DNA of 64,000 nt from an uncultured Pseudomonadota bacterium (GTDB lineage Bacteria > Pseudomonadota > Gammaproteobacteria > Steroidobacterales > Steroidobacteraceae), in the NCBI GenBank assembly GCA_903927005.1, contig CAIYLH010000070.1, positions 62,001 through 126,000 on the forward strand, in the 5' to 3' direction. A program made the translations under genes and the position numbers. Within the stretch, counting starts at the first letter, position 1. Each line of letters begins with the position of its first letter. The notes below the pieces were generated by a model. It was given only the letters and a program-made list of their open reading frames with translations. It was not told where the DNA came from and ran no database searches. This document shows, piece after piece, positions 18,597-33,900 of the stretch.

Positions 18597-18935
18597 ATAT
18601 CGACGTTCTCTTAAGGTCGCCTAACCCGCGATGGCGGCTGCATGTTGAAAATCAGGGCGATTAGGTCCTGGCTGTTGCAACGGGCGACGCCGCCACCAAG
18701 GCGACTAGCGGCGACATGATGCCAGCGCCAGACCGGCACACGTCAGGCTCGTACCGGCCATCCAGCCCCATCGATCAGCACCACTCACGTTCGCTCCCCG
18801 ATGCTTGACGCTCCTGGCAACTATAGCGCTAACGCGGACTCGTTCTTCGCTCGGACAGCCGCGCTGGCAAGCTCGGACGCCATGGGACCACAATGCCGGC
18901 TGCGGGCCGCCGTGGCCCGTCTGCACGGAGCCGCC
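18597..18935. other. Intergenic space between the efflux operon and the ParB-like gene
   Basis: This 339-nt divergent spacer contains TTAAGGTCGCCTAA (18611-18624), an imperfect palindrome just upstream of the TolC-like gene start that could be an operator. An upstream in-frame extension of the ParB-like gene reaches 18801 but lacks family similarity. I see no RNA gene, repeat or strong promoter here. Confidence 0.4.
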
Positions 18936-19547
18936 ATGTTGCTACGCGAAGCCCACCTCGAAACCACCGCCATCGTGGACCTGCGCCCGACCCAGATCAC
19001 GGTGGGTATGCGGGAAGTCACGGAAAAGCGCCGTCACTGGCGCACGCTGCCGCACCAGGCCAAGTTCCTGGGGAGCCACCTGATTCCGGTGATCCATGGG
19101 CCCAAGGGCCGCTACTACGTCATCGATCACCACCATCTGGCTAGGGCACTGCTGGACGAAGGGCTCAAAGAGGTGGCCATTACGGTCGTGGCGGACCTTG
19201 GCAGGCTCGAAAAGGATGAGTTCTGGACGTTCCTCGACAACCGTGGCTGGCTGCATCCGTACGATGCCACTGGCGTGCGGCAGCCGTACTCGGCCCTGCC
19301 GCGACGAATAGCCGACCTCGAGGACGATCCATTCCGCAGTCTGGCGGGGGAACTACGCCGAGCGGGCGGCTTTGCCAAGGACACAACGCCGTTCAGCGAA
19401 TTTCTGTGGGCCGACTTCCTGCGCCGGCGAATTGCGCGGCGGGAGGTCGACAAGCGGTTTGCCGCCGCGCTCGCCGCCAGCCTTGAGCTCGCCCGGAGTC
19501 GCGACGCCGACCACCTGCCCGGCTGGTGCGGCCCGATCACGCGCTGA
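18936..19547 (+). CDS. ParB/Srx-like (ParBc_2 type) protein
   Basis: The 203-residue protein matches the short ParB-like nuclease-fold family rather than the chromosome-segregation ParB. It has VDLRPTQITVGMREV, then the loop IPVIHGPKGRYYVIDHHHLARAL, where ParB proteins have GERR and Srx/ParBc_2 proteins have DGHH-like residues, and a C-terminal helical part with PFSEFLWADFLR. Function is unknown; such proteins are found as stand-alone genes. ATG 18936 is preceded by GGAG at 5-nt spacing. An upstream ATG at 18801 is possible but adds non-conserved sequence. Confidence 0.7.
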   Translation: MLLREAHLETTAIVDLRPTQITVGMREVTEKRRHWRTLPHQAKFLGSHLIPVIHGPKGRYYVIDHHHLARALLDEGLKEVAITVVADLGRLEKDEFWTFLDNRGWLHPYDATGVRQPYSALPRRIADLEDDPFRSLAGELRRAGGFAKDTTPFSEFLWADFLRRRIARREVDKRFAAALAASLELARSRDADHLPGWCGPITR

Positions 19548-19593
19548 AGCAACGGCCCACACAGTTGGGGGGCGGATCTCTACAATCGGCGGG

Positions 19594-21267
19594 ATGAACA
19601 CCTCCCCTGCCCTCCGCGCCCGCAGCGCCGCACGCGCGCTCGTCGACTGCCTGCTCGCACAACAGGTCTCGACCGCCTTTTCCGTTGCTGGCGAAAGTTA
19701 CCTTGCCGTTCTGGATGCTCTGCACGACGTCAGTGATCGCCTGCGGCTGGTCACGTGTCGCCACGAAGCGAGTGCGGCGAACATGGCGGAGGCTGTCGGC
19801 AAGCTGACCGGCCGGCCCGGCGTCTGTTTCGTGACCCGCGGGCCTGGCGCCACGCACGCCAGCATCGCCGTCCACACCGCGCAGCAGGACGCGACGCCGA
19901 TGGTGCTGTTCGTCGGCCAGGTCGCGCGCCAGGATCTCGGCCGTGACGCGTTTCAGGAAATCGACTTCGGCGCGATGTTCGGCACGATCGCCAAGTGGGT
20001 GGTGGAGGTGCACGAGCCGGAACGGATGTCGGAGCTCGTGACCCGCGCGTTCGCGATCGCACTGAACGGACGGCCTGGGCCGGTCGTGGTAAGCCTGCCC
20101 GAGGACGTCCTCGAGGAGCCCTGCAGCCAGCTGGCAGGACCCTACGTCGAGCGCATCTCCACTCCGCTCGGCGTTGGCGTGGTCGAGGCGATCGCGGCCC
20201 GCCTGCAGAGCGCGTCGCGGCCGCTAGTGTGGGTAGGCGGCAGCGGCTGGACGCCGGAGGGTACCGCCGCATTAAGGCACTTCGCCGAACAGTGGCAATT
20301 GCCGGTCGCGACCGGCTTTCGCCGCAAGGATCTTTACCCCAACAACCACCCCGGCTACGTCGGCGAATTCGGCTTTGCAGCCGGCAGCGGCGCAATGCGC
20401 TCGCTGAAAGAAGCTGACCTCGTGCTGGCGATCGGCGCGAACCTGTGCGACGTCGAGACCGGCGGCTACACGCGGCTCGATGCCCGCACCAGCGTCGAAC
20501 GGGTCATTCATATCGCGATGCGGCCCGAGGATGCCGGCCGTGTATTCCCAGTTTCAATGCGAGCCAGCGCGTCACCGGACGCCGCCGCCATTGCGCTTGC
20601 GCAACTCCAGCCGCCAGCGGCAATCCCGTGGCAGGGATGGACACGCGCGGCTCGGGCAGCGTACGAGCACGACCTGGCACCGGTCGCAGTCAGCGGCGCG
20701 GTGAATCCCAGCGAGGTGTTCCTCGAACTGCGACGCCAGCTGCCGGACGATGCCATCATCAGCAACGGCGCCGGCAATTACGCCGCCTGGCTGCACCGCT
20801 ACTTCGAGCACCGCCAGTTTCGTACACAGCTAGCTCCGCAGAGCGGCGCGATGGGCTACGGCGTACCGGCCGCGATAGCGGCGGCACTGCTGCACCCAAC
20901 GCGCAAGGTAGTAGCCGTCGCGGGTGATGGCTGCTTTATGATGGCCGTCAACGATCTGGTGACGGCCACGGCAACGGGCGCGAAGGTCGTGTTCCTGATA
21001 CTCAACAACGGCGCCTACGGAACTATTCGAATGCACCAGCAGACACGCTTCCCTGGCCGAACGGTAGCCACCGACCTCATCAACCCCGACTTCGTGGCGT
21101 TGGCGGAGGCCTGTGGCGTGAAGGCGGCCCGGGTTAGCACGACAGCCGAGTTTGCCCCGGCGCTCGCCGCTGCGCTGGCGGCCGACGGCCCGCGACTCAT
21201 CGAGCTGGTAACAAGCCTCGAGGATATCGCCCCAGGCCGGCGACTGTCCTCGCTGGGCGCCGGTTAA
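19594..21267 (+). CDS. Thiamine-diphosphate enzyme of the acetolactate synthase family
   Basis: This 557-residue ThDP-dependent decarboxylase or synthase has the three expected domains. The PYR domain has catalytic Glu in VTCRHEASAANMAEA and then GPGATHA. A central Rossmann-like domain follows. The PP domain has the ThDP motif GDGCFMMAVNDLVTATATGAKVVFLILNN. The partner could be pyruvate or another 2-oxo acid; key acetolactate synthase specificity residues cannot be judged by eye, and no regulatory ilvN-like subunit is adjacent. It precedes an arylamine N-acetyltransferase by 10 nt, so the two are likely one operon. TACAAT lies shortly before the ATG and could be a -10 box with a very short leader. 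Confidence 0.87.
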   Translation: MNTSPALRARSAARALVDCLLAQQVSTAFSVAGESYLAVLDALHDVSDRLRLVTCRHEASAANMAEAVGKLTGRPGVCFVTRGPGATHASIAVHTAQQDATPMVLFVGQVARQDLGRDAFQEIDFGAMFGTIAKWVVEVHEPERMSELVTRAFAIALNGRPGPVVVSLPEDVLEEPCSQLAGPYVERISTPLGVGVVEAIAARLQSASRPLVWVGGSGWTPEGTAALRHFAEQWQLPVATGFRRKDLYPNNHPGYVGEFGFAAGSGAMRSLKEADLVLAIGANLCDVETGGYTRLDARTSVERVIHIAMRPEDAGRVFPVSMRASASPDAAAIALAQLQPPAAIPWQGWTRAARAAYEHDLAPVAVSGAVNPSEVFLELRRQLPDDAIISNGAGNYAAWLHRYFEHRQFRTQLAPQSGAMGYGVPAAIAAALLHPTRKVVAVAGDGCFMMAVNDLVTATATGAKVVFLILNNGAYGTIRMHQQTRFPGRTVATDLINPDFVALAEACGVKAARVSTTAEFAPALAAALAADGPRLIELVTSLEDIAPGRRLSSLGAG

Positions 21268-21277
21268 CGGCCGCCGC

Positions 21278-22075
21278 ATGCACTACTCCACCATCACCAC
21301 CGGCTATCTCGACGCGATCGAGGTTGTGGCGGGCGCGCCCGATCTGCGCCTGCTGACCGAGCTCGTGCGCCGGCACGTTGCCCGCTTTGCATTTAGCAGC
21401 GTCGGCCCGAGGCTAGGCGACGCATTGCCGCTGGACGTGCCTGCGCTCTACGACCGAATCGTGGCTCGCGCACGCGGTGGCTACTGCTTTGAGCAGAACG
21501 CGCTGTTCTACGCCGTGCTCGAGGAGCTGGGGTTCGACGTCCGTATGAGCCTTGCGCGCGTCATCTACAACCAGGATATTGACTCGCCGCTGACGCATCG
21601 GATCAGCCTAGTCCGCTTCGGTGACGACCAATACGTCGCCGACGTCGGCTTCGGGCCTATGGGACCCGCAGTACCCGTCAGCATGCGTCCGCGTGCGCCC
21701 CTCAACTCTGAGTGCACTTTCGGTGTCTGCGAAAGACACAGCGGGGAATTCCACCTGCAGACTTTCAAGGATGGCGGCGACTTCTCGCTGTACAAGTTCT
21801 CGCCGGGCCACTTTGGACTCGCCGACTGCGAACTGGGGCACTTCTATTCCCACCGCCATCCGAAAGCCGTGTTCGTCAACAATCTGGTGGCGTCTAGAAT
21901 TCTGGACGACGAGATCCGCTCACTGCGCAATCGGGATTACTGGGTCATCGCGCCTGCCGGCCCTATCAAGACCGCGATCGAGAGCGCCGGACAGCTTCAT
22001 GAACTTCTCAACCGGGAATTCGACATCCAGGTGACCGCCACCGAGAGCAACACGCTCTTCGATGCCATCCCCTGA
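21278..22075 (+). CDS. Arylamine N-acetyltransferase
   Basis: This 265-residue NAT transfers acetyl (or another acyl) from CoA to arylamines, hydrazines or related amines through a Cys-His-Asp triad. The triad is intact: Cys70 in RGGYCFEQN, His107 in PLTHRISL and Asp122 in YVADVGFG. It follows the ThDP enzyme gene closely. In some clusters NAT homologues act as amide synthases rather than detoxifiers, so a biosynthetic role with the ThDP enzyme is possible but unproven. A strong terminator follows. Confidence 0.91.
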   Translation: MHYSTITTGYLDAIEVVAGAPDLRLLTELVRRHVARFAFSSVGPRLGDALPLDVPALYDRIVARARGGYCFEQNALFYAVLEELGFDVRMSLARVIYNQDIDSPLTHRISLVRFGDDQYVADVGFGPMGPAVPVSMRPRAPLNSECTFGVCERHSGEFHLQTFKDGGDFSLYKFSPGHFGLADCELGHFYSHRHPKAVFVNNLVASRILDDEIRSLRNRDYWVIAPAGPIKTAIESAGQLHELLNREFDIQVTATESNTLFDAIP

Positions 22076-22087
22076 TCCCGAATGAAT

Positions 22088-22124
22088 AAGGCCCGCGACG
22101 CCATCGGCGCCGCGGGCCTTTTCA
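22088..22124 (+). terminator. Intrinsic terminator after the N-acetyltransferase gene
   Basis: AAGGCCCGCG (22088-22097) pairs perfectly with CGCGGGCCTT (22111-22120), followed by further T residues (TTTT overall). Since the stem begins with AA and ends with TT it can serve both strands and would also end gabT transcripts arriving on the minus strand. Confidence 0.85.
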
Positions 22125-22147
22125 GATCGTCGTCACCGACACGGACA

Positions 22148-23458
22148 TCAGGCGCGTTTGGCCTCGACCGCAGCGCCTGCGACCTCGATGAACGAGCGCT
22201 CAAGTATGTCCAGGCCCTCGTTGATGATCGCGTCGCTGGCGGTCAGCGGCACCAGGAAGCGAATCACGTTCGAGCGCGTACCGCACGACAAAACCAGCAG
22301 GCCATTTGCGGCCGCCTTTGCCACCAGCGCCTTGGTCAAATCCGGGTCAGCTTCGCCAGCGTCGCCATTCTTGACCAGTTCCAGCGCAATCATCGCGCCT
22401 AGGCCGCGCACGTCGCCGACACAATTGAGCGCAACGCGACTCTGCAAGCCATTGAGGCGCTTCTTAAGCAGGTCACCAATGACGTTGGCGCGCGCGCAGA
22501 GTCCCTCTTTTTCGATCACATCGAGTACCGCCAGGGCCGCCGCGCAACTCAGTGGCGAGCCTGCGTAGGTACCGCCGAGGCCACCGGGAGCGGGCGCGTC
22601 CATGATCTCGGCCTTGCCGATGACACCCGATAGCGGGAAGCCACCGGCCAGGCTCTTGGCGATCGTCATCAGATCGGGCTCGATACCGGAATGCTCGGTC
22701 GCGAACAACTTGCCGGTGCGCGCAAAGCCCGTCTGCACCTCGTCGGCGATCAGCAGGATGCCGTGCTGGTCGCAGATCCGGCGCAGCGCCTTCATGAACT
22801 CAACCGGCGCGGCGTAGAAGCCACCCTCGCCCTGTACCGGCTCGATGATGATCGCGGCCACTCGCGCCGGATCCACGTCGGCCTTGAACAGCGTATCGAG
22901 CGCCGCCAACGACTGCGCCTGGGTGACCCCCAGATAATCACAGGGGAACGGCACATGAAAAATCTCGCCCGGCATCGGGCCGAAGCTCAACTTGTAGGGC
23001 GCCACCTTGCCGGTAAGGCCCATCGTCATCATCGTGCGGCCGTGAAACGCGCCGGCGAACGCAATTACGGCGCTGCGCTTGGTATAGGAACGGGCGATCT
23101 TCACCGCGTTCTCCACCGCCTCGGCGCCGGTGGTCAGGAACATCGTCTTCTTCGGCGTCGGACCCGGGGCCAGCTTGTTCAGCCGGTCGGCAAGGCGCAC
23201 GTAGCTCTCGTACTGCGTGACCTGGAAGCAGGTGTGCGAGAACTTCTCGAGCTGGGCCGCCACAGCAGCCTTGACCGTAGGGTTCAGGTGGCCGGTATTG
23301 AGCACGGCAATGCCACCGGCGAAGTCGATATAGCGCTTGCCCTCGACATCCCACAGCTCGGCATTCGCGGCGCGCTCGGTGAACACCGGCAGCATGTTCG
23401 AGATGCCGCGCGGCACGGCCGCTTCCCGCAATTTCTGAAGTTCCGCGTTCGTCGTCAT
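22148..23458 (-). CDS. gabT: 4-aminobutyrate aminotransferase
   Basis: This 436-residue class III PLP aminotransferase converts GABA and 2-oxoglutarate to succinate semialdehyde and glutamate. It has NTGHLNPTVKAAVAAQLE, the GAEAVENAVKIAR block, AFHGRTMMTMGLTG, EPVQGEGGF, ADEVQTGFARTG and the PLP Lys in MTIAKSLAGGFPLSG. Length and motifs agree with GabT/PuuE. No gabD is adjacent. A 5-aminovalerate or beta-alanine specificity cannot be excluded. Confidence 0.92.
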   Translation of the reverse strand: MTTNAELQKLREAAVPRGISNMLPVFTERAANAELWDVEGKRYIDFAGGIAVLNTGHLNPTVKAAVAAQLEKFSHTCFQVTQYESYVRLADRLNKLAPGPTPKKTMFLTTGAEAVENAVKIARSYTKRSAVIAFAGAFHGRTMMTMGLTGKVAPYKLSFGPMPGEIFHVPFPCDYLGVTQAQSLAALDTLFKADVDPARVAAIIIEPVQGEGGFYAAPVEFMKALRRICDQHGILLIADEVQTGFARTGKLFATEHSGIEPDLMTIAKSLAGGFPLSGVIGKAEIMDAPAPGGLGGTYAGSPLSCAAALAVLDVIEKEGLCARANVIGDLLKKRLNGLQSRVALNCVGDVRGLGAMIALELVKNGDAGEADPDLTKALVAKAAANGLLVLSCGTRSNVIRFLVPLTASDAIINEGLDILERSFIEVAGAAVEAKRA

Positions 23459-23589
23459 GATGCCAGCGCTCCTGTGGGGACCTGTCGGCGGGAGACGCCA
23501 CCGTCGCCGCCCAAGGCCGCCTAGGTTACCAGCGAGGACGGGAAGCGTCGATGGACCGTGGCGTTAAAACGCTGTTTTTAAAGGAAATT

Positions 23590-23721
23590 ATGGCGTTCTT
23601 GCCACCCGCTTCTGGCGCCTCCAACAAGCCATTATGGAGGGTGTGTAGAGCCGCGATCGGCGGCGCCATAGGCGCCACCGACCCGGCTTCGGCCTCCCTG
23701 AACGCAGGCTCGCCTGCGTAG
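23590..23721 (+). CDS. Possible 43-residue small protein
   Basis: An ATG at 23590 is preceded by AAAGGAAATT, an excellent SD at good spacing, in a locally AT-rich patch. It opens a 43-codon frame beginning MAFLPPASGASNKPLWRV and ending at TAG 23719. The product has a short Ala/Gly-rich middle but no recognised family. It lies antisense to nothing, in the 271-nt gap between gabT and the reductase gene. The downstream part overlaps GC-rich inverted repeats, so it may be fortuitous. Confidence 0.25.
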   Translation: MAFLPPASGASNKPLWRVCRAAIGGAIGATDPASASLNAGSPA

Positions 23722-23729
23722 CGGACGTC

Positions 23730-24749
23730 TCAGACCAGCTTCACCAGCTGCTTGCCGACATTCTTGCCCTTGAGCAGGCCAAGGAATGCGGTCGGCGCGT
23801 TCTCGATTCCCTGCGCAATCGTCTCACGGTACTTGAGGCGACCACTCGCCACCTGCGCCGCAAGCTCGGACATCGCCCACGGCACCATGGTCGGGTTCTC
23901 GAACACAATGAAGCCCTGCATCTTCAGCCGCGAACGCAGAATGACGGTCGGGTTCTTGATCGGCACCGGCTCACCGTTGTAGCCGGCAATCATGCCGCAC
24001 ACCGCGATGCGTCCGAAGGCGTTCATGCGGCCGAGCACGACGTCGGTCGTCATGCCGCCAACGTTCTCGAAGTAGCCGTCAATGCCCTTCGGTGTCACTG
24101 CGGCGAGCATTGCATCGAGCGCAGCGGCATCGGCAGCAGCCTTGTAGTCCACGCAGGCATCGAAGCCAAGCTCGCGCACCACGTAGTCGCACTTGTCCTT
24201 GCCGCCAGCGATGCCTACCGCACGACAGCCACGCGACTTCGCCAACTGGCCGACGACGCCACCAACGGCGCCCGCGGCAGCGCTGACAACCACCGTCTCG
24301 CCGGGCTTCGGCTCGATGATCTTGGACAGGCCGAACCAGGCGGTGATGCCAGGCATGCCGACCGGGCCGAGGTAGGCCGACAACGGCACCTGCCGAGTAT
24401 CAACCTTCTGCAGCATCACAAGGCCGGGCCCGGAGATCAGCGAATATTCCTGCCAGCCGCCGTAGCCGGCGACCTGATCACCAACCGCAAACCCGGGGTG
24501 CTCGCTCGCCACGATCTCACCGGCAGTACCGCCGATCATCACCTCGCCCAATGGCTGCGGGTCGGCGTATGACTTCGCATCACTCATGCGGCCGCGCATA
24601 TACGGGTCGAGCGAAAGGTAATGGTTACGAATCAGTACCTGTCCGGGACCCACGGTCGGGACCGCAACGGTCTCGAGTCGGAAATTTTCAACAGTCGGTT
24701 CGCCCAGCGGGCGGGACACCAGAACGATGCGGCGATTGGTTGCGCTCAT
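23730..24749 (-). CDS. NADP-dependent MDR-family reductase (CurA / prostaglandin reductase type)
   Basis: This 339-residue zinc-free medium-chain reductase has LSLDPYMRGRMSD (the LDPYMR hallmark), the nucleotide-binding VVSAAAGAVGGVVGQLAK block and GKDKCDYVVRELGFD. The end, TAFLGLLKGKNVGKQLVKL, is typical of the YncB/CurA and leukotriene B4 12-hydroxydehydrogenase group. It should reduce the double bond of an alpha,beta-unsaturated carbonyl. MSATNRR at 24749 starts the conserved part. Confidence 0.9.
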   Translation of the reverse strand: MSATNRRIVLVSRPLGEPTVENFRLETVAVPTVGPGQVLIRNHYLSLDPYMRGRMSDAKSYADPQPLGEVMIGGTAGEIVASEHPGFAVGDQVAGYGGWQEYSLISGPGLVMLQKVDTRQVPLSAYLGPVGMPGITAWFGLSKIIEPKPGETVVVSAAAGAVGGVVGQLAKSRGCRAVGIAGGKDKCDYVVRELGFDACVDYKAAADAAALDAMLAAVTPKGIDGYFENVGGMTTDVVLGRMNAFGRIAVCGMIAGYNGEPVPIKNPTVILRSRLKMQGFIVFENPTMVPWAMSELAAQVASGRLKYRETIAQGIENAPTAFLGLLKGKNVGKQLVKLV

Positions 24750-24842
24750 GGAAGCACCTGGTCGATCGGAGATAAGGGTTGGGCAGTCTAGACGATTCGG
24801 AGCGGCTCCTGCGGGCGGACCTGCCGTCCGCAGGGGCAAGAA

Positions 24843-30793
<5,951 letters not shown>

Positions 30794-30837
30794 GCCCCGT
30801 CCTCGCACCCGTCCATCGGGCGTCTATATGAAGGCGG

Positions 30838-30866
30838 ACTATGAAGATCGCCCGGCATCGGGTCAA
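30838..30866 (-). promoter_or_regulatory. Putative sigma-70 promoter of gltBD
   Basis: Reading the minus strand, TTGACC (30866-30861), a 17-nt spacer and CATAGT (30843-30838) make a good -35/-10 pair about 45 nt upstream of the gltB ATG. Confidence 0.6.
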
Positions 30867-30867
30867 T

Positions 30868-30900
30868 GCTGCGATGCAGCAGTGATGCTGCATTGCAGCA
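30868..30900 (-). promoter_or_regulatory. Two tandem palindromic operators upstream of the gltB promoter
   Basis: TGCTGC-GAT-GCAGCA (30868-30882) and TGCTGC-ATT-GCAGCA (30886-30900) are perfect 6-bp-arm palindromes. They are 18 bp apart centre to centre and directly abut the -35 box at 30861-30866. The position suits an activator contacting polymerase, or a repressor. The binding protein is unknown. Confidence 0.65.
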
Positions 30901-30998
30901 AATTACGCCGCCGTCAACGCCCTAAAAGGCTGGCGGGAGGGGGAGCCAGGGCATCGGGGCGGGGTGGCCGCGCTAGGGTCGCCGCGGCCAGTTCCACC

Positions 30999-33900
30999 TT
31001 ACTGAGCAGCGGCAGGTCCGGCCACCGGAACGCTGCCCGCCGCTTGCGGCGCCTGGTTTAGGCGCCGGCTGAAAATAGGCGCGAGCCAGCGCTCAATATC
31101 ATCGACGATCGTGAAGCCTGCCGGCACGATCATGAGCGTCAGCACTGTCGAGGTGAGGATGCCGCCAATGACGGTGACCGCCATCGGCGTCCGAAACGAG
31201 GACGCATCACCGATGCCAAGCGCGGTCGGCAACATGCCCGCGATCATCGCAACACTGGTCATGACGATCGGCTGCGCACGCTTGTGGCCGGCTTCAACCA
31301 GCGCCGTCATCCGGTCCTTGCCCGCCCGCATCTCCTCAATTGCAAAGTCGACCAGCAGAATCGAATTCTTCGCGACGATACCCATCAACATCAGCAGACC
31401 GATGACGACTGGCAGCGAGAACGGCATGCCAAACAAAAATAGCGCAGCCAGTGCACCACCCAACGACAGCGGCAGCGCCGACAGAATTGTGATCGGCTGG
31501 AAGAAGCGAGCAAACAGCAACACCAACACGGCGAAAACCATCAATACCCCCGCGCCGACGGCGAGCAGGAAGTTGCGGAACAATTCCTCCATGATTTCGC
31601 CGTTGCCGGTATTGACGATGCGCAGCCCCTTCGGCAGGTTCTTGATCGACGGCAGCTTGTCTATCTTCTCCTGCGCCTGACTATTCGCTGTATTGGGAGC
31701 GAAGTCGGCGTCGATCATTATCCGGCGGCTCTGGTTATAGCGCCGCACCGCGGTCGGCCCCTCGCCGAAGCTGATGTCAGCGACTGACTTGAGCGGCACC
31801 GTCCCACCCATCAAGGTGGGCACCGGCAAATTCTCGATCGTTGCCAGGTCCTGGCGCGACGATTCGCGCAAGCTGACGCGAATAGGCACCTGCCGATCGG
31901 CGAGCGAGAACTTGGCGGCGTTCTGCGGAATATCGCCTAGCGTCGCGATGCGAATCGTCTGGCTGATTGCCTGAACGGTGACGCCCAACTCCGCGGCGAG
32001 ATCAAATCGCGGGTGGACCACAAGCTCTGGCCGAGGCAGGTCACCCTTGATGCGCGGATCGCGCAGCTCTTTTACCGTACGCAGCTGATCGATGATCTTG
32101 CGCGCATGCGCATCGAGCAGAACAGGATCGTCCCCGGTCAGATAGATCGTGTAGTCGCGGTCGCCAAAGCCGCTCTGCGACGCGAACGAGATGCGGGCAT
32201 CCGGGATCATTTTTAACTCGGGTCGCACCGAGTCCTCCCAATCCTTCTGGGAGATCTTGCGCTGGTTGGAGGGCAGCAGCGAGACGTACAGGTTCGCGGT
32301 GCGCACGGCAGAGTCATCACCCTCACCGATCGACTCGACGACATCGGTGACCTCTTTATGACGGCGAAGGATCTCCGTCACGCGCGCCGACACAGCCGTC
32401 GTCTGCTCCAGCCGAACGCCCGGCGGCAGCTCGATATTGATCGTACTGGAACCAAAGTCACCGCCCGGGACGGCCGTTTTTGGCATCACAATCAACGCGG
32501 CGATCGACAGAGCGAAAAAGACGATGCCAACAGCAATCGTCTTCCAGCGATTGCGCACGCACACGTTCAGAAATCCGAGGTACCAGGTCATCAGCCCACC
32601 CTCAAGGTGCGCCTTGAAGCCCTCGGACTGCAACGTAAACGCACCAACGACCGGGGTCACAAGACGCGCGACCAACAGCGAGAAGAACACCGCGACCGCG
32701 ACCGTGAGCCCAAATTCCTTGAAGTACTGCCCGGTAATACCACCCATGAAACTCACCGGCACAAACACCGCGATGATCGTCGCGGAGGTTGCGACGACCG
32801 CCAGTCCTATTTCATCTGCGGCATCCAGCGCCGCCTGATAAGGCGTCTTGCCCATGCGGATGTGACGCACAATGTTCTCGATCTCGACGATCGCATCGTC
32901 AACGAGCACGCCGGCAACCAGCGACAGCGCGAGCAGGCTGATGCCGTTGAGGGTAAAACCCATCCACGACATGAAGGCAAACGTCGGGATCGCAGAAAGA
33001 GGAATAGCGAGCGCTGAAATCGCCGTGGCGCGCCACTCGCGCAGGAACAGCCAGACCACGGCGACCGCCAGCAACGAGCCTTCGATCAGGGCCTCAAGCG
33101 CAGTGCGGTAAGTCTGCTTGGTGGCATCGACCGTCGTGAAGACCATCTTCACGGCGACACCCGGATTCTCATCAAGGATCTTCTTAAGCTCTTTTTCGAC
33201 CCGATCCAGCGTCGCGACGTCGGACGCGCCCTTCGCCTTAGATACCCCAAAGGTCGTCGCATCGCGGCCGTTGAGGCGCGAGATCGAGCGAATCTCGCCT
33301 ACACCATCACGCACATCAGCAATTTCGTCGAGCCGTGCGACGCGATTGCCACCGACCTGGATCTGCGTCGCGCCAAGCTCGCCCGCCGTATGCGCGCCGC
33401 CGAGCACGCGAATCGACTGCTCGCCGCCTGCGACCTGGGCGCGGCCACCCGGCGCGTCAAGGTTCAAGGAACGCAGCTGCTGGTTGACCTGCACAGCCGT
33501 GATGCCCAGCGCCTGCATGCGGGCGGGGTCCAGTTCGATGCGGATCTCGCGGTTGACGCCGCCGCCGCGCGATACCTGAGCTACACCGCCGATGGTGAGC
33601 AATCGCTTGGTAACGGTATTGTCGACAAACCAGCTGAGCTGCTCGGGCGTCAGGCTCGTCGTGCTGACGGCGTAATAGGCGATCGCGTTGCCGTCCACGT
33701 CCATGCGCTGGACATAGGGCTCCTGAATGCCCTCCGGAAGATCGCCTCGAACACGGGCGACTGCATCGCGTACGTCGCTGATGGCCCGATCGATCGGCGC
33801 GCCGATGTTGAACTCGATGAAGATCATCGCCTGGCCTTCGGTGGCGCGCGACGTGATGTTATGAACGTTGCCGACGCTTGCGACCGAGCCCTCGATCTTC

